Source of the DNA: Achatina immaculata
Lineage: Eukaryota; Mollusca; Gastropoda; Stylommatophora; Achatinidae
Reading direction: 5' to 3'
Assembly: GCA_009760885.1 (NCBI GenBank)
Contig: CM019718.1
Span: forward strand, 23,509,633-23,573,632
DNA: 64,000 nt
Each line of letters opens with the position of its first letter. Position 1 is the first letter of the stretch. Below are positions 33,578 through 44,251 of this stretch, piece after piece. The translations under genes were made by a program, and so were the position numbers. The notes beneath the pieces were generated by a model. The model was not told the origin of the DNA and ran no database searches. It worked only from the letters and a program-made list of their open reading frames with translations.

Positions 33578-34861
33578 CGGGGAATGATTGATAAGTTCGC
33601 GGCATAAGGTACAACGGATTATTTGTGGACAATATTTTGGGGTTATTTCTCAACATAGTCCCCTTGCAAGTTTATGCACTTAGTCCAGCGATCCTGGAGC
33701 ATACTGATCACTTCTCTGTAAAGGTCAGCATCTCGTGCCAGTAGAACGTGGTCTACAGCATGAATGACGTCATCATCTGAAGCAAATTTGCGACCACTGA
33801 GCTCCTTTTTGAGTTTGGTAAACAGGTAATAGTCCGAAGGGGCCAAATCTGAGGAATAAGGAGGATGTTCAAGAAGCTGGAAGCTGCATTCATGAATGGC
33901 AGTCACTGCCACAGACGACTTGTGAACTGGGGCATTGTCTTGCTGAAAGACGATTCCTCTCGTCAATTTCTCTCGACTCTTTTCCTTCAGTTTGACCCGC
34001 AGTTGCTTCACAAGATTAGCGTAATGAGCCCTGGTGACCATTCTGCCCTTTTGAAGATAGCACACCTCCTGAATCTCACAACATGGATGCCATCACTTTG
34101 TCTGTAGACAGAACGATCCGTGCTTTCTTTTGAGGTGGGGATCCATGATGTTTCCACTGCTTTGATTGTTCTTTGGTTTCTGGTTGAAAATGGTGAACGC
34201 AAGTCTCATCCATAGTCACAAATTGCTGAGGAAACTTCAGGATCTGCAGAAAAATGGCCAACATTGTCTCTTGACATGTTCAGTCGCTGTCGCTTGTGAT
34301 CAGCTCCAAGAAGTTTCGGGACCCATCGAGCAGAGACCTTTGTCATTTGAAGATCATTGTGAATAATGGGATGAATAAATTCCTGGGAGATGCCCAACTC
34401 AGTAGCAATGTACCACTCAGTTAGTGGTTGATCCTCCATTATCATGTCATGGATTCTGCCGGTGGTTTCATTGGTGGTTACCATTCTTAGTCTTCCTGGA
34501 CGGGGATCATCTTTCAGACTCTCCCTTCCATGGTTGAATTGAGCTGCCCATTTCTTCACTGTGCTGTAAGAAGGGGCACTCTTCCCTAGAGTCTCTACCA
34601 TATCCTCATGGATCTCCTTTGATGACAAGCCCTTGATGCAGGGGTAGCGAATGACTGCTCGATGAGAAATGTTATCCATTTTCTCAATTTCTGCCAACCC
34701 TTACCACTTCAGTAGCCTGTAAAAAATATTGGTTGCGGTTAATTTCTTGAAACTTGGTGTTTAATCTTACATTAACCTGATCTACAAATGCACTTAATAT
34801 CAACTGTGTGTATCAAATATCTGTACCCGCATTTGGCCGCGAATTTATCAATCAACCCTCG
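33578..34861 (-). mobile_element. Mariner-family element 2, complete with TIRs
   Basis: 1284 bp, the standard mariner length. Terminal inverted repeats of 26 bp (33578-33603 and 34836-34861, 22 matches) lie directly between TA dinucleotides (33576-33577 and 34862-34863). The transposase runs on the minus strand from ATG at 34697 to about 33643. The N-terminal helix-turn-helix region includes SYSTVKKWAAQF and DDPRPGR. The catalytic triad is visible: TMDETCVHH, FQQDNAPVH and LAPSDYYLF, with exactly 34 residues between the second and third Asp (DD34D). The frame is broken twice (near 34206-34264 and 34065-34076), so it is inactive. The end reads NLQGDYVEK. Confidence 0.92.
33643..34697 (-). pseudogene. 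Mariner transposase, frameshifted
   Basis: Transposases of this family cut at the terminal repeats and insert at TA. Three adjoining frames (34697-34206, 34264-34076, 34065-33643) cover essentially the full protein of about 345-350 residues. The first carries the paired HTH and linker, the second TMDET with the first Asp, and the third the QDNAPVH and DLAPSDYYLF boxes. All three catalytic Asp are retained, so inactivation is by frame breaks, which suggests moderate age. Confidence 0.9.
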
Positions 34862-35280
34862 TAACTCTGAAGCCACACCTGGAGAGAATCAGGCAGAAGA
34901 CACTAGTCAAAGGAATCCTTACTCCTGGGATGGGAGAGAGAAAGTTGTTGACCTACGCTGGCGACAAAATCTTCTTCCTGTCCACTATATTCTCTATCAG
35001 GAATATACTAGACACATATGAGTTCGGACAAGGGAGCGGAGCCAAAATAAACATTCACAAATCACACATAATGGGTTTAGGAAAGTGGGTCAACAAAACA
35101 GACTTACTATTCATATATTAAGACAAGTCAACGAAATCAAAACACGCGGAATTTTGTTTACAATAACACCGTCAAGTGACAGCAAAGCAAAATGGCGGAA
35201 TATAATTGAAAAAAAAAATCAACAACAGACTGAAAATATACAAATATGAAACCACCACCACATTCAGCAGAAGTGTCGAA

Positions 35281-35630
35281 GTCAACACCTGTGTCATCCC
35301 ACAACTGATATACACAGCAAGCATTTTCCTTCTACCTACAGTCAACACTGTGTCATCCCACAACTGATATACACAGCAAACATCTTCCTTCTACCTACAG
35401 TCAACACTGTGTCATCCCACAACTGATATACACAACAAACATCTTCCTTCTACCTACAGTCAACACTGTGTCATCCCACAACTGATATACACAGCAAACA
35501 TCTTCCTTCTACCTACAGTCAACACTGTGTCATCCCACAACTGATATACACAGCAAACATCTTCCTTCTACCTACAGTCAACACTGTGTCATCCCACAAC
35601 TGATATACACAGCAAACATCTTCTTCCTCC
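35281..35630. repeat. 59-bp tandem repeat derived from L1/Tx1 coding sequence
   Basis: Six units. The first (35281-35340) is 60 bp, in frame, and encodes VNTCVIPQLIYTASIFLLPT. The next ones (35341, 35400, 35459, 35518, 35577) have lost one C and are 59 bp, which shifts the frame in each unit. Units 2 onward are almost identical. Confidence 0.92.
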
Positions 35631-35699
35631 CCCAGAGTCACTTAAAGAAATAAATTCACTGGTTAGTTACTTCATTGTCCGGCACAGTATACACGGCAT

Positions 35700-35740
35700 T
35701 GAACAACAACAACACAACAACAACAACAACAACAAAAACA
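35700..35740. repeat. AAC microsatellite
   Basis: AAC repeats inside the L1/Tx1 remnant. Confidence 0.85.
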
Positions 35741-36009
35741 GTAGAGGAAAACAAGAGAGGGTATCTTATTACAAGACATAAAAACTAAGATCCATGCACC
35801 CAGGATTAAATATTTGGGACAACTCATCCAACAGCAACAAAAACACAGGATAGTCCACTACTACATTGCATTAAGAATAACTAGAGTTAGTAAATTAAAC
35901 AACGCACGTCCCCGTCACTTTGCTGCTACGCCGCTGTTCTACATACAATGCACACAAAGTGTAACTTCACATGAACAATTAACATGCAATAAAACATCAT
36001 AGAACTTGT

Positions 36010-36905
36010 ACCAGACATGCTACAAGCTGAAATCAGAGAAGCCATAAAAAATGCCTACGTGAACAAAGCTCCAGGATGTGATGGAATACCCAGTGAGTTA
36101 ATCAAACGTGCAAAGGAATTCGAAATAGCCTGGCTTCACAGCCCAACCCCGCAGAAACTATACCGACAAACTCACTATACCTTCCAGAAAACATACCAAA
36201 CAGGTGGACCATAAACGAACTCCTTTGTGCTGACGATCAAGCACTTATAGCTAGATCAGAAAAAGGCCTACAACAGAACATGGATAATTTAGCAAGGGCA
36301 TGTAAAAGCCACAGCATGAAGGTCAGTGCCGAAAAAAAAAACGGAAATCATGACCATAGCGAGAGAAGGAATCCGAACAGAGATCTTCCTAGACTCCAAG
36401 ACAGCCAGCCCTTAAAACAGGTGAAACATTTCAAACACCTGGGTAGCATAATATCATCCTCAGGGGCAACTGACGCTGAGACTGAGAATAGACGCTGTAA
36501 AGCAAACCAGGTCATTGGACAAATGATTCCTTTCATGAAAAACAAATGCATCACAACTGAAACAAAAAGGGCACTGTACAACACAATTTTCCTCTCAACT
36601 CTGCGTGCTATCAATGTCAAACATGGACACTAATAGCCAAAAAAAAAAAAAAAAAGAGAAGAATCATTACGACAGAAATGGGATATTTCAGGAGAGTACT
36701 AAATGTGACAAAAAGAGACCAAATAAGAAATGACACCATCAGAGCAAAGGTTGGAGTAACACCAGTATTACACTCTATATAGAAACAGCAAGTCAAATGG
36801 TTTGGCCATGTTACGTGGTTACCACTAGACAGAATATCACGGGAAACATCCACACTAAGATTTGTAGGTAACAGAGGAAGAGGCCGCCCACGCAGGAGAT
36901 AGAGA
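36010..36905 (+). mobile_element. LINE remnant (RTE-like)
   Basis: Plus-strand text: NKAPGCDGIPSELIKRAKEF near 36060 (reverse-transcriptase finger), LCADDQALIARSEKGL near 36225 (catalytic box, first residue changed), LKQVKHFKHLGSIISSSG near 36410, TTEMGYFRRVLNVTKRDQI near 36670, VKWFGHVTWLPLDRI near 36795 and NRGRGRPRRR near 36870. Most of the palm between the first two is deleted and there are frameshifts. Confidence 0.8.
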
Positions 36906-37310
36906 GAGAGAGGAAATTACAGAAACATGAAATATCCCATTATACGAAGCAAATCGTCGAGCACTACCAAGACATTTATTTGTCCACTCAACAAGGAAAG
37001 GTTTATGAGGAAGGAAATAAGACAAGAAAACATCAGACATCTACAGACATCTGGTCAGAGCACAAAAACCACCACTGTTTGGCAGAATAAAGAGATGATA
37101 CAAATATTTCGTCACCGACTACACACAGACATTTCACAACCTACACAAGACAGAAATTACACCGAAGGTAAGAGAGGTAACTCACAGATTACTGTTCAAC
37201 ATGGCATCTACTACACAACAGACTTATTAAATGTACTCTGTGTGAAACAAACATACAAGGAACAGAAGACCACATTTTTTCTTCAATGCAAAACTCTCAT
37301 AAGCTCTAAG
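36906..37310 (+). mobile_element. Possible C-terminal LINE region with zinc-knuckle-like motif
   Basis: Open plus-strand frames contain IFRHRLHTDISQ and, in a neighbouring frame at about 37226-37275, KCTLCETNIQGTEDHIF. This CxxC...H pattern is typical of the end of RNase-H-bearing LINEs. It is decayed and the relation to the preceding remnant is unclear. Confidence 0.4.
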
Positions 37311-37531
37311 ACTTCTCACTCAAGAGTTAGCAACAAGAATAACAGAGAAAGTAGATATGTACAGAGTCATTATGCTAAATACTACGGCTCGAACATGTAC
37401 ACACGAACAGAAAGAGTCTTATTATTGTTTTGGCAGAGTTTAGCTATCCTCTTTGGCAGTATAGAATCAACGCAACGTTTGAAAATATAACTTGTTACAG
37501 AATAGGCAAAAACTGGCGTGTATGACAGTTA

Positions 37532-37743
37532 GGTGATAATTTAGAGAAGACCGTCTTGGAAGAGTTCATAATGGGAAAAAAAGAGAAAAATTGGAAGACC
37601 AAGGCGAAGTGTCAACAAAACATTGTTGATGATTTGCGGGTGGATGCATCAGCAGCAGGGCATCTTAATTACAACCGAGAGGCCTGCAGGAGAGCTGTTA
37701 AGGAGGCAAATTTCCTCCAGGGACGTGCAAATGACTTACTGAT
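37532..37743 (+). mobile_element. RTE-like LINE family A, 3' end
   Basis: The plus strand reads LEEFIMGKKEKNWKTKAK, NIVDDLRVDASAAGHL and ACRRAVKEANF, an older and more diverged family A end. A 7-bp direct repeat CAGTTAG flanks it (about 37525 and 37746). Confidence 0.75.
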
Positions 37744-37799
37744 GTCAGTTAGTAATGCTACCATTGTATGCCTTCATTTGTTCAACCTTGACCTCATTT

Positions 37800-38336
37800 G
37801 TTAAACGTATCGCCCACTCGGCCTTATCTAGTAAAGCTGAATGTAAACTTTGCCGATCTACTTACTCAGATGTAACAACCCAGTCCCCGCGAAATGTTCC
37901 ATTCTTGTTCTTCTCCTTTTCGTGATAACTTCCAATCTGAGTGTAATCACCCTTCCCCAATAATCAGTCATCAGTATCAGCAACTGCTATCTAATCCATT
38001 CCTCCTCCTCTTCTACTCTTAACTCTCAGTAATCGCAACAAAGTATACCTTCCCACTTTCAGTTGCAAAAGCCACACAGGCGCGTCACTTTAGGAGTGGC
38101 TGCCACTCTGATCTACATCTTCAGGCGACAACCACTCCCGGGCCTTATGTTGATTCACTTAGACAAGAGTACATGTTAGAACTTGTTATTATCAAAACTT
38201 CTATCATGGCATTGTAAATCTCATCGCACATCACCTTCATCTTCATAACAATCTGTTGATCATAATTGTAATGTCATAATTATGCGTGAAACTGTCATGC
38301 ACTGATTTTTTACAATAAAGTTTTATTTAAAAAAAA
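37800..38336 (+). other. Possible 3' UTR of a retrocopy or LINE, with polyadenylation signal
   Basis: AATAAA at 38314-38319 is followed within ten bases by an A run (38329-38336) on the plus strand. The upstream 500 bp have no open frame. It resembles the 3' end of a polyadenylated transcript inserted as cDNA, but the source is not recognised. Confidence 0.4.
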
Positions 38337-38675
38337 CAGTTACATGATTGTCTGACTGAGATCTGTGCAAGAAAAAAAGGTTTTGGAAGTGTGTATACTG
38401 TGAACGGTAACTCGGAATTTCCACGAGTGTACGGCGTGGGAGTAAAGCGTCACCTTTCACGGGTCCAGAAGTGGAAGGCCTATAAATATCGGGAAATACA
38501 AGTTGGGGAGGATTAATTCTGATAGCCAGCAGGCACGGCGGGGCTGAAATCGTCTCGTCTGTGTTACCCGCAGCCGACCTGATACTGTTCGATCAAATGT
38601 GTTGTGGAGATTAATTATTTGCTGTGTATTCCATATCATTATCGTCGTGTGTTGAGATTAGCTGATTCCTGTTGA

Positions 38676-38870
38676 TATATCAGTGAGTTGGCACAAGGGA
38701 GGAGTTATATGTCATTATTTCAGTGCGTTAGCACAATGGAGGAGTTATATGTCATTACTTCAGTGCGCTGGCACAAAGGAGGAGTTATATGTCATATATT
38801 AGTGCACTGACACAAAAGAGGAATTATATGTCATGATAGTTCAGTGCGTTAGCACAACACGGAGATGATG
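38676..38870. repeat. ~41-bp tandem repeat
   Basis: About five diverged units of TCAGTGCGTTAGCACAATGG plus AGGAGTTATATGTCATTAT. Confidence 0.85.
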
Positions 38871-39560
38871 TGTAGTGTGTGTGTGGGGGGGGGGGTGGAT
38901 TCATAGCAGCAGTGGCTGGAATATGTTAGTCAGTGCGTTGGCACCATTTTAAGATGAATGTATGTTTTGCTTATGAGGGCCAGGAGAGCGCAGGCCAGCC
39001 AGCCCACCTGATTCGGTTACATATTAAAGTATTATGCATTATTATTGACATCATACGTGTTCATTCATGATGATATATGTTGATATCTTGTGCATATAAT
39101 GTTGTATGACGTGATGTGGTATGTAGTGTGTATAATAAATATCGATCTATTTGATTGCTTGACTTGTAATGAATACATGTCATGTCATTGGTCGAATAAA
39201 TGTAAATACGCATACAGTATCCTTGGAGGGAAGATCCTGGGTTCTAGATTAGATGTATTTACGCTTGGCCCCAGTACGGTAGTACATAGGCCATGGATTT
39301 GGGGTTGCAGTTGGGTTTCGGTCCTGTCCCTTCCCTAAATTGTCCCCAGATGTATACTTTGCACCCCGCTAAGTTTACAATACACAGAAGATAGAGAGCA
39401 CGTTTACGCGAACAGAAATGACACATTTAATCCAAAATATTCTTTAACAAAATCCAACAAGTTAAACAATTCAGTTATCTTGATTATTTACTGAAGACAG
39501 GAAGCTTGATAGAGAAACTGAAGTTAGAACACACAGAGCAAATGCCATTACATACCAACA
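38871..39560. other. Unassigned sequence
   Basis: A G run at about 38884-38895; otherwise no feature recognised. Confidence 0.3.
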
Positions 39561-39776
39561 ACATACCAGCTATCCCTGCTACTTTCTCATCCTAACATAC
39601 CAGCTATCCCTGCTACTTTCTCATCCTAACATACCAGCTATCCCTGCTACTTTCTCATCCTAACATACCAGCTATCCCTGCTGCGACTTTCTCATCCTAA
39701 CATACCAGCTATCCCTGCTGCGACTTTCTCATCCTAACATACCAGCTATCCCTGCTACTTTCTTGCCCTAACATAC
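39561..39776. repeat. 34/37-bp tandem repeat
   Basis: Six units of ACATACCAGCTATCCCTGCT plus ACTTTCTCATCCTA; two carry an extra GCG. Confidence 0.92.
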
Positions 39777-39819
39777 TGCTCTAACGCAACAAAGGATCAA
39801 CTAATTAACAGCATATTTA

Positions 39820-40245
39820 CACCAATGTTATACTTATCAATCTCAAACATGGGCACTAACCAAGAAAGAGGAAAATAAAATATCTGTATGCGAAATGAGA
39901 TGCCTGAGAAAAGTAACAAGAAGGGATACGCTAAGAAATAACGATAAAAAGAAGATTGCTTGGAACTACGCCATGCCCTACAGTACACAGAGAAACAAAG
40001 AAATAAGAGAGCTGGTCATTTAATGAGAATGGCACATTTGCAACCAGTGGCTAGGGCCTGCAGCCAAAGAACTACAGGGCACAGATCGAAAGGAAGACCC
40101 GTGGGAAACCTGAATAGTTGGAATTATAGAAACACTCACGAATTACGGCATCAACATCACTAAGGTCACTTATATGGGCCAAAAAAACCGCCAACTGCAT
40201 CACCCTGGGCAACTCACGGTACAATAGGAATGATTAAGTCAAGTA
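39820..40245 (+). mobile_element. LINE 3' end
   Basis: The plus strand reads RAGHLMRMAHLQPVARACSQ and TTGHRSKGRPVG, then an RYNRND-like end and a short AAGT tail (about 40235-40252). It is a typical RTE-like C-terminus, decayed. Confidence 0.65.
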
Positions 40246-40429
40246 AGTAAGTAATGCAAAATACTGGAAAGTCTGAGAGCATAAAAGATATAATAAAAAT
40301 ATAAGAAACCGAAATGCTTGGACACGGAGCAAAATGCTGCGTGTAAAATCATGTCCCGTAATATCTGCATGCAGCAGGAATGTGAAGTGTTCACGTCTTC
40401 ACTTTTCTAGGCCACTAAAGCAGTTGAGA

Positions 40430-40515
40430 TACGAATGTATGCACCTCTCTTCTCTGTCTCTTTGTATGCACCTTTCTTCTCTGTCTCTTTGTATGCACCT
40501 TTCTTCTCTGTCTCT
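40430..40515. repeat. 28-bp tandem repeat, three units
   Basis: Units of TTGTATGCACCTTTCTTCTC plus TGTCTCTT. Confidence 0.9.
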
Positions 40516-40680
40516 TTCTTCCTAGAGAAACCGTGGGAACCCACAACTGGAGACTGGGCTGACTCCGGTGTCGGTCTTTTCGAAAAGATTCTGCCCCAGT
40601 AGGAAAACGAACTGGAGACATTTTGATCGGCAGGTGAATGCACTAACCACTACGATATTGCCGGCACTAAAAAGTGCTTT
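40515..40680 (-). mobile_element. tRNA-derived SINE
   Basis: On the minus strand GCCGGCAATATCGTAGTGG, GTTAGTGCATTCACCTGC and CCAGTTCG lie in tRNA order (A box, anticodon arm, B box). The fold is imperfect, and a SINE body follows downstream. Confidence 0.55.
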
Positions 40681-40752
40681 GTTCTGTGCAAAAAAGAAAT
40701 GTACTGAAAATCAAATAACAATTTTTTATAAATAGGAAACTACGAGGTTTTG

Positions 40753-41005
40753 GTACGGTAAAGTAAGATAACAAATATTGTAGGATTAAACCTCGAAAAA
40801 ATCTTAGACAAAGACGTGCTAGTTGGCTAAGTCGATAGTACGCTGTTCTCTCGTGGCTAGATGGCTGCTTGTCCTACCGGAGTCCGTGTTCGAATCCCAG
40901 GTAATTCTCTTGTGATTTTTCTTTCTCTCACGTCTCACTAAAGTGCTTTGTCTACGATTTTTTCGAGTTTAATCCTACAATATTTGTTATCTTACTTTAC
41001 TGTAC
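40753..41005. mobile_element. 60-bp inverted repeat enclosing a tRNA-like segment
   Basis: The left arm 40753-40813 and right arm 40946-41005 are nearly perfect reverse complements (one indel, a few mismatches). The 132-bp interior carries an A-box-like TAGTTGGCTAAG and a B-box-like GTTCGAATCC. It may be a MITE that captured a SINE, or a SINE in a snapback duplication. Confidence 0.75.
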
Positions 41006-41261
41006 TGAAAATCAAGTCTGCGGGAAGATTTGGAGAGGAAAAGTGACAGACGAGGGAAACGATGTAAAGAAGGTCGACAACATGTTGATGCTGAAGCCAC
41101 CTAGACTTTATACACCAATAGTTCTAAATCTGCCCTCCCCCCGTACTATCCCCGGGTACTCGGAAGAACTTCTGGGGTCCACGAACCAGCACATTTGCTG
41201 GGTCCAACTGAAAATGAAAAATAAAAGTATTAAGGTCATCTTGGTTCTATTTATTGCTTTT

Positions 41262-41612
41262 TTTTAAATGAGGAACCTACAACTTTCCTCAGGCCGAAAA
41301 GAGGGTCCACAGTTTAAATGAGGAACCCACAACTTTCCTCAGGCTGAAAAGAAGGTCCAAATTGAAATGAGGAATCCACAGCTTTCCTGAGGCCGAAAAG
41401 AGGGTCCACAATTGAAATGAGGAACCCACAGCTTTCCTGAGGCCGAAAAGAGGGTCCACAATTGAAATGAAGAACCCACAGCTTTCCTGAGGCCGAAAAG
41501 AGGGTCCACAATTGAAATGAGGAACCCACAGCTTTCCTGAGGCCGAAAAGATGGTCCACATTTGAAATGAGGAATCCACAGCTTTCCTCAGGCCGAAAAG
41601 AGGGTCCAGAGA
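41262..41612. repeat. 50-bp tandem repeat
   Basis: Seven units of about 50 bp containing CACAGCTTTCCTGAGGCCGA and AGAGGGTCCACAATTGAAAT. Confidence 0.95.
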
Positions 41613-42435
41613 TGATATTAACAAGCTTAATAGTCTTTGTTCTAAACGAACATATATTTTGTACAACTTTGTTCTTCCCAAATGACTACTTCCTATGCTG
41701 TACCTAACCTTAAATCTTTTCTCCTGCCCTCTTTTAAAGTGTAAAAGGACAACCTGGGATTCTAGCTCAGCTCTAGGCGTGGAAGAGCGCCTGTACGAGA
41801 CTATGTGGGAGTTGAACGTGAGTTTGGGAAAGGTGTGCAATGTGAGGTTTTCCGTTAGTTTTCATCTAGTTCAGCGTGTCCCAGGCTTTCTCCGTCTGCC
41901 GCCCCCCTCCCCCGTTTTCTCCCAGACCACATCCTTAACACGCCCCCCCCTCCCCCCAAAACACCCTGTCTTACTTGGGTACCTGTAAAGTGTTTAACTC
42001 ACATGATTTGTATAGTTATAGTTATTGACCTCATGTTACATACAGAAGCAATCTCACCTGGCGTCTCCACTTAAGGAACGGGCGATGCCCTCTAATTTAG
42101 TGGGGCCAGAGCTGTGACAGTTTGGAAGGTTGGCAACTGTGAATCTCCGGTTTGCTTTTTCTTTTGCTTTTAGTGTTCATCAGCTGCTGCAGCCGCCTGT
42201 GTCTTCCTTCGCTTGGAAATTAACTCGCAAAATTCTTATCTCTAGCGCTGTTTTCAAGAGTCATAAGCAACAGAGAAATCCACAGACAGCCATGGCTGGA
42301 CCACGTGGAAGGAGCACAAGACAGTCCGGAGGCTAACATCTCATATATTCAGGAGATGGAAGATACAAGGCCTAAAGGAGCAGCTTAAGGCAAATTTGGA
42401 TAAGCAATCGTGGAAGAAGACCCAATAGATTTTAG
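41613..42435. other. Unassigned sequence
   Basis: C-rich runs at about 41900-41960; no gene or element recognised. Confidence 0.3.
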
Positions 42436-42447
42436 AATAAACAACTG

Positions 42448-42449
<2 letters not shown>

Positions 42450-42495
<46 letters not shown>

Positions 42496-42589
42496 AAGCC
42501 AGAAACAAAGATGAATGGTGATAGGTCTTAATTGCGGTAATGTGACTTGACGAGAACAAATAGACAGACAGGCAGGCAGGGAAGCTGGA

Positions 42590-42630
<41 letters not shown>
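42450..42630. repeat. GA-rich tracts
   Basis: Two AG runs (about 42450-42498 and 42593-42629) separated by mixed sequence. Confidence 0.85.
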
Positions 42631-42631
<1 letters not shown>

Positions 42632-42639
42632 GAGTAGAA

Positions 42640-43600
42640 ATGTGAAAAGTTATGCTGAAAGCAGCCACATTTGAACAGGATTAAAGATGGCTATGAAGAC
42701 AAAATGTAAGTTGAATCACAAAATGAGAATTCTGAATGAAAGAAAAATATACAGTATACCAAATAAAAACAATATACAATCCGGCATGAAACAGTAGGAC
42801 ATATAAATATTTATAACAGTTACTCAGATAATCAGACTGTTAGAACAAGGAGCAGCATACTGTAGCTTATAAACCTATAGTCAATTAATACAGCACATTG
42901 TTGGTTAAAACAGCTCTCATTTGGTATCAAAACAGTCAATGGTAAGTAAAAAAAAATAACTGTGGGGTTAACACAGGACGCAGTCTTAAAGCAGTAAATA
43001 ACAGGTCCATTGAAACAGTCTATTACAACAGCACTTAGTCCGTCTGAAAGTAGTAAACAGTAGGTCCATTGAAACAGTCCATTAAAGCGGTATATAGTCG
43101 GTCTTAAAGTAGGAAATGATACATCGAAAACCTAAAACAGAAAACTGGGTCAGAAGGAAAGAAATCTGCAGAATGAAATTGACAGTTATGAATCTGAGGA
43201 ATCGATAGATTTTTTTTTTAATGTGTACATTTTATGATGATTAAACCTGATATTTTCCAGCACAACTTTCCCAAATGTTTTCAGATTACCCTTGTAATGA
43301 CGAGAAACAGTTCTTTGACATTTGTTTTCGGCGGAATATCACATATCTCAACAAAATGCAAACTATAATAGGCCTAATATTCGCATAGCTTAAATACACA
43401 GAGCGAAGCTTGTGTACTTGTCCTCAACACTGTGATGTTGTTTGTCTATTGATGATGATGATGATGATGAAAGCTGATGGTTTCCTGATGTCACTGGTTG
43501 TGAGCAAGAAAGAAAATGTGACAAGGTCATGGTGTGTTGTAATACTGGGCTTGACAATAAACTCCGTGCAGGGTGAAGGTCGTTAACCTTTACCTCATTC
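42640..43600. other. Unassigned sequence
   Basis: Loosely repeated motifs such as GGTCCATTGAAACAGTC (43011-43100) hint at a decayed repeat; no gene seen. Confidence 0.3.
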
Positions 43601-43659
43601 CCTAGATCAGTGGTTCTCAACCTCCTTTTTAGCGTGACCCTAAAGCAGCAGGGGTACAT

Positions 43660-44251
43660 GATCTGCGACTCTATATCACCAGGGTTATATGAGCGGCGAC
43701 CCTATATCAGAAGAGGTAAATGAGCAGCAACCATACATCAGAAGGGGTATATGAGCGGCAACCATACATCAGAAGGGGTATATGAGCGGCAACCATACAT
43801 CAGAAGGGGTATATGAGCGGCAACCATACATCAGAAGGGGTATATGAGCAGCAACCATACATCAGAAGGGGTATATGAGCGGCAACCATACATCAGAAGG
43901 GGTATATGAGCGGCAAACTTATTTCACCAGGGGTAAATGAGCGGAAAACGTACATCAGAAGGGGTATATGAGCGGCAACCATACATCAGAAGGGGTATAT
44001 GAGCGGCAACCATACATCAGAAGGGGTATATGAGCGGCAACCATACATCAGAAGGGGTATATGAGCGGCAACCATACATCAGAAGGGGTATATGAGCGGA
44101 AACCCTATTTCACCAGGGGTAAATGAGCGGAAAACGTACATCAGAAGGGGTATATGAGCGGCAACCATACATCAGAAGGGGTATATGAGCGGCAACCCTA
44201 TTTCTTCAGAGATATATGATTGTCGACGCTATATCAGATGGCGTATATGAG
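43660..44251. repeat. ~31-bp minisatellite
   Basis: About 19 units of AGAAGGGGTATATGAGCGGC plus AACCATACATC. It resumes on the far side of the LINE at 46230-46300 with older-looking units (GACCCTATATCAGCAGGGG). Confidence 0.92.

Larger units (their letters stand above)
32605..36005 (+). mobile_element. L1/Tx1-clade LINE, interrupted by a mariner
   Basis: Three plus-strand frames together follow the L1/Tx1 reverse-transcriptase order. KSPGQDGLAAEFYQKF lies near 32880, NFRPISLFNVDYKI near 33062, VSMDQEKAFDRF near 33270, and VHQGCQLSPLLYML at about 33537-33577. The mariner occupies 33578-34861. After it come KLLTYAGDKIFFL near 34940 (YADD changed to YAGD), GSGAKINIHKSHIMGLGKW near 35040, INNRLKIYKYETTT near 35220, NTCVIPQLIYTAS near 35285 and KTKIHAPRIKYLGQLI near 35785. 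The 5' end is truncated and no tail is clear. Two internal minisatellites (33403-33534 and 35281-35630) and several stops make it inactive. The last segment abuts another LINE remnant at 36010. Confidence 0.85.

Noticed and set aside
33643..34697. Active mariner transposase
   Set aside because: All three catalytic Asp are visible, but the frame is broken at least twice.
32605..37310. One single LINE spanning the whole stretch
   Set aside because: Motifs before 36005 are L1/Tx1-like, while 36010 onward restarts at the reverse-transcriptase finger of an RTE-like element, so at least two elements are joined here.
40814..40945. Functional tRNA gene inside the inverted repeat
   Set aside because: The distance between the A- and B-box-like motifs is about 70 bp and no clover-leaf fold is evident.
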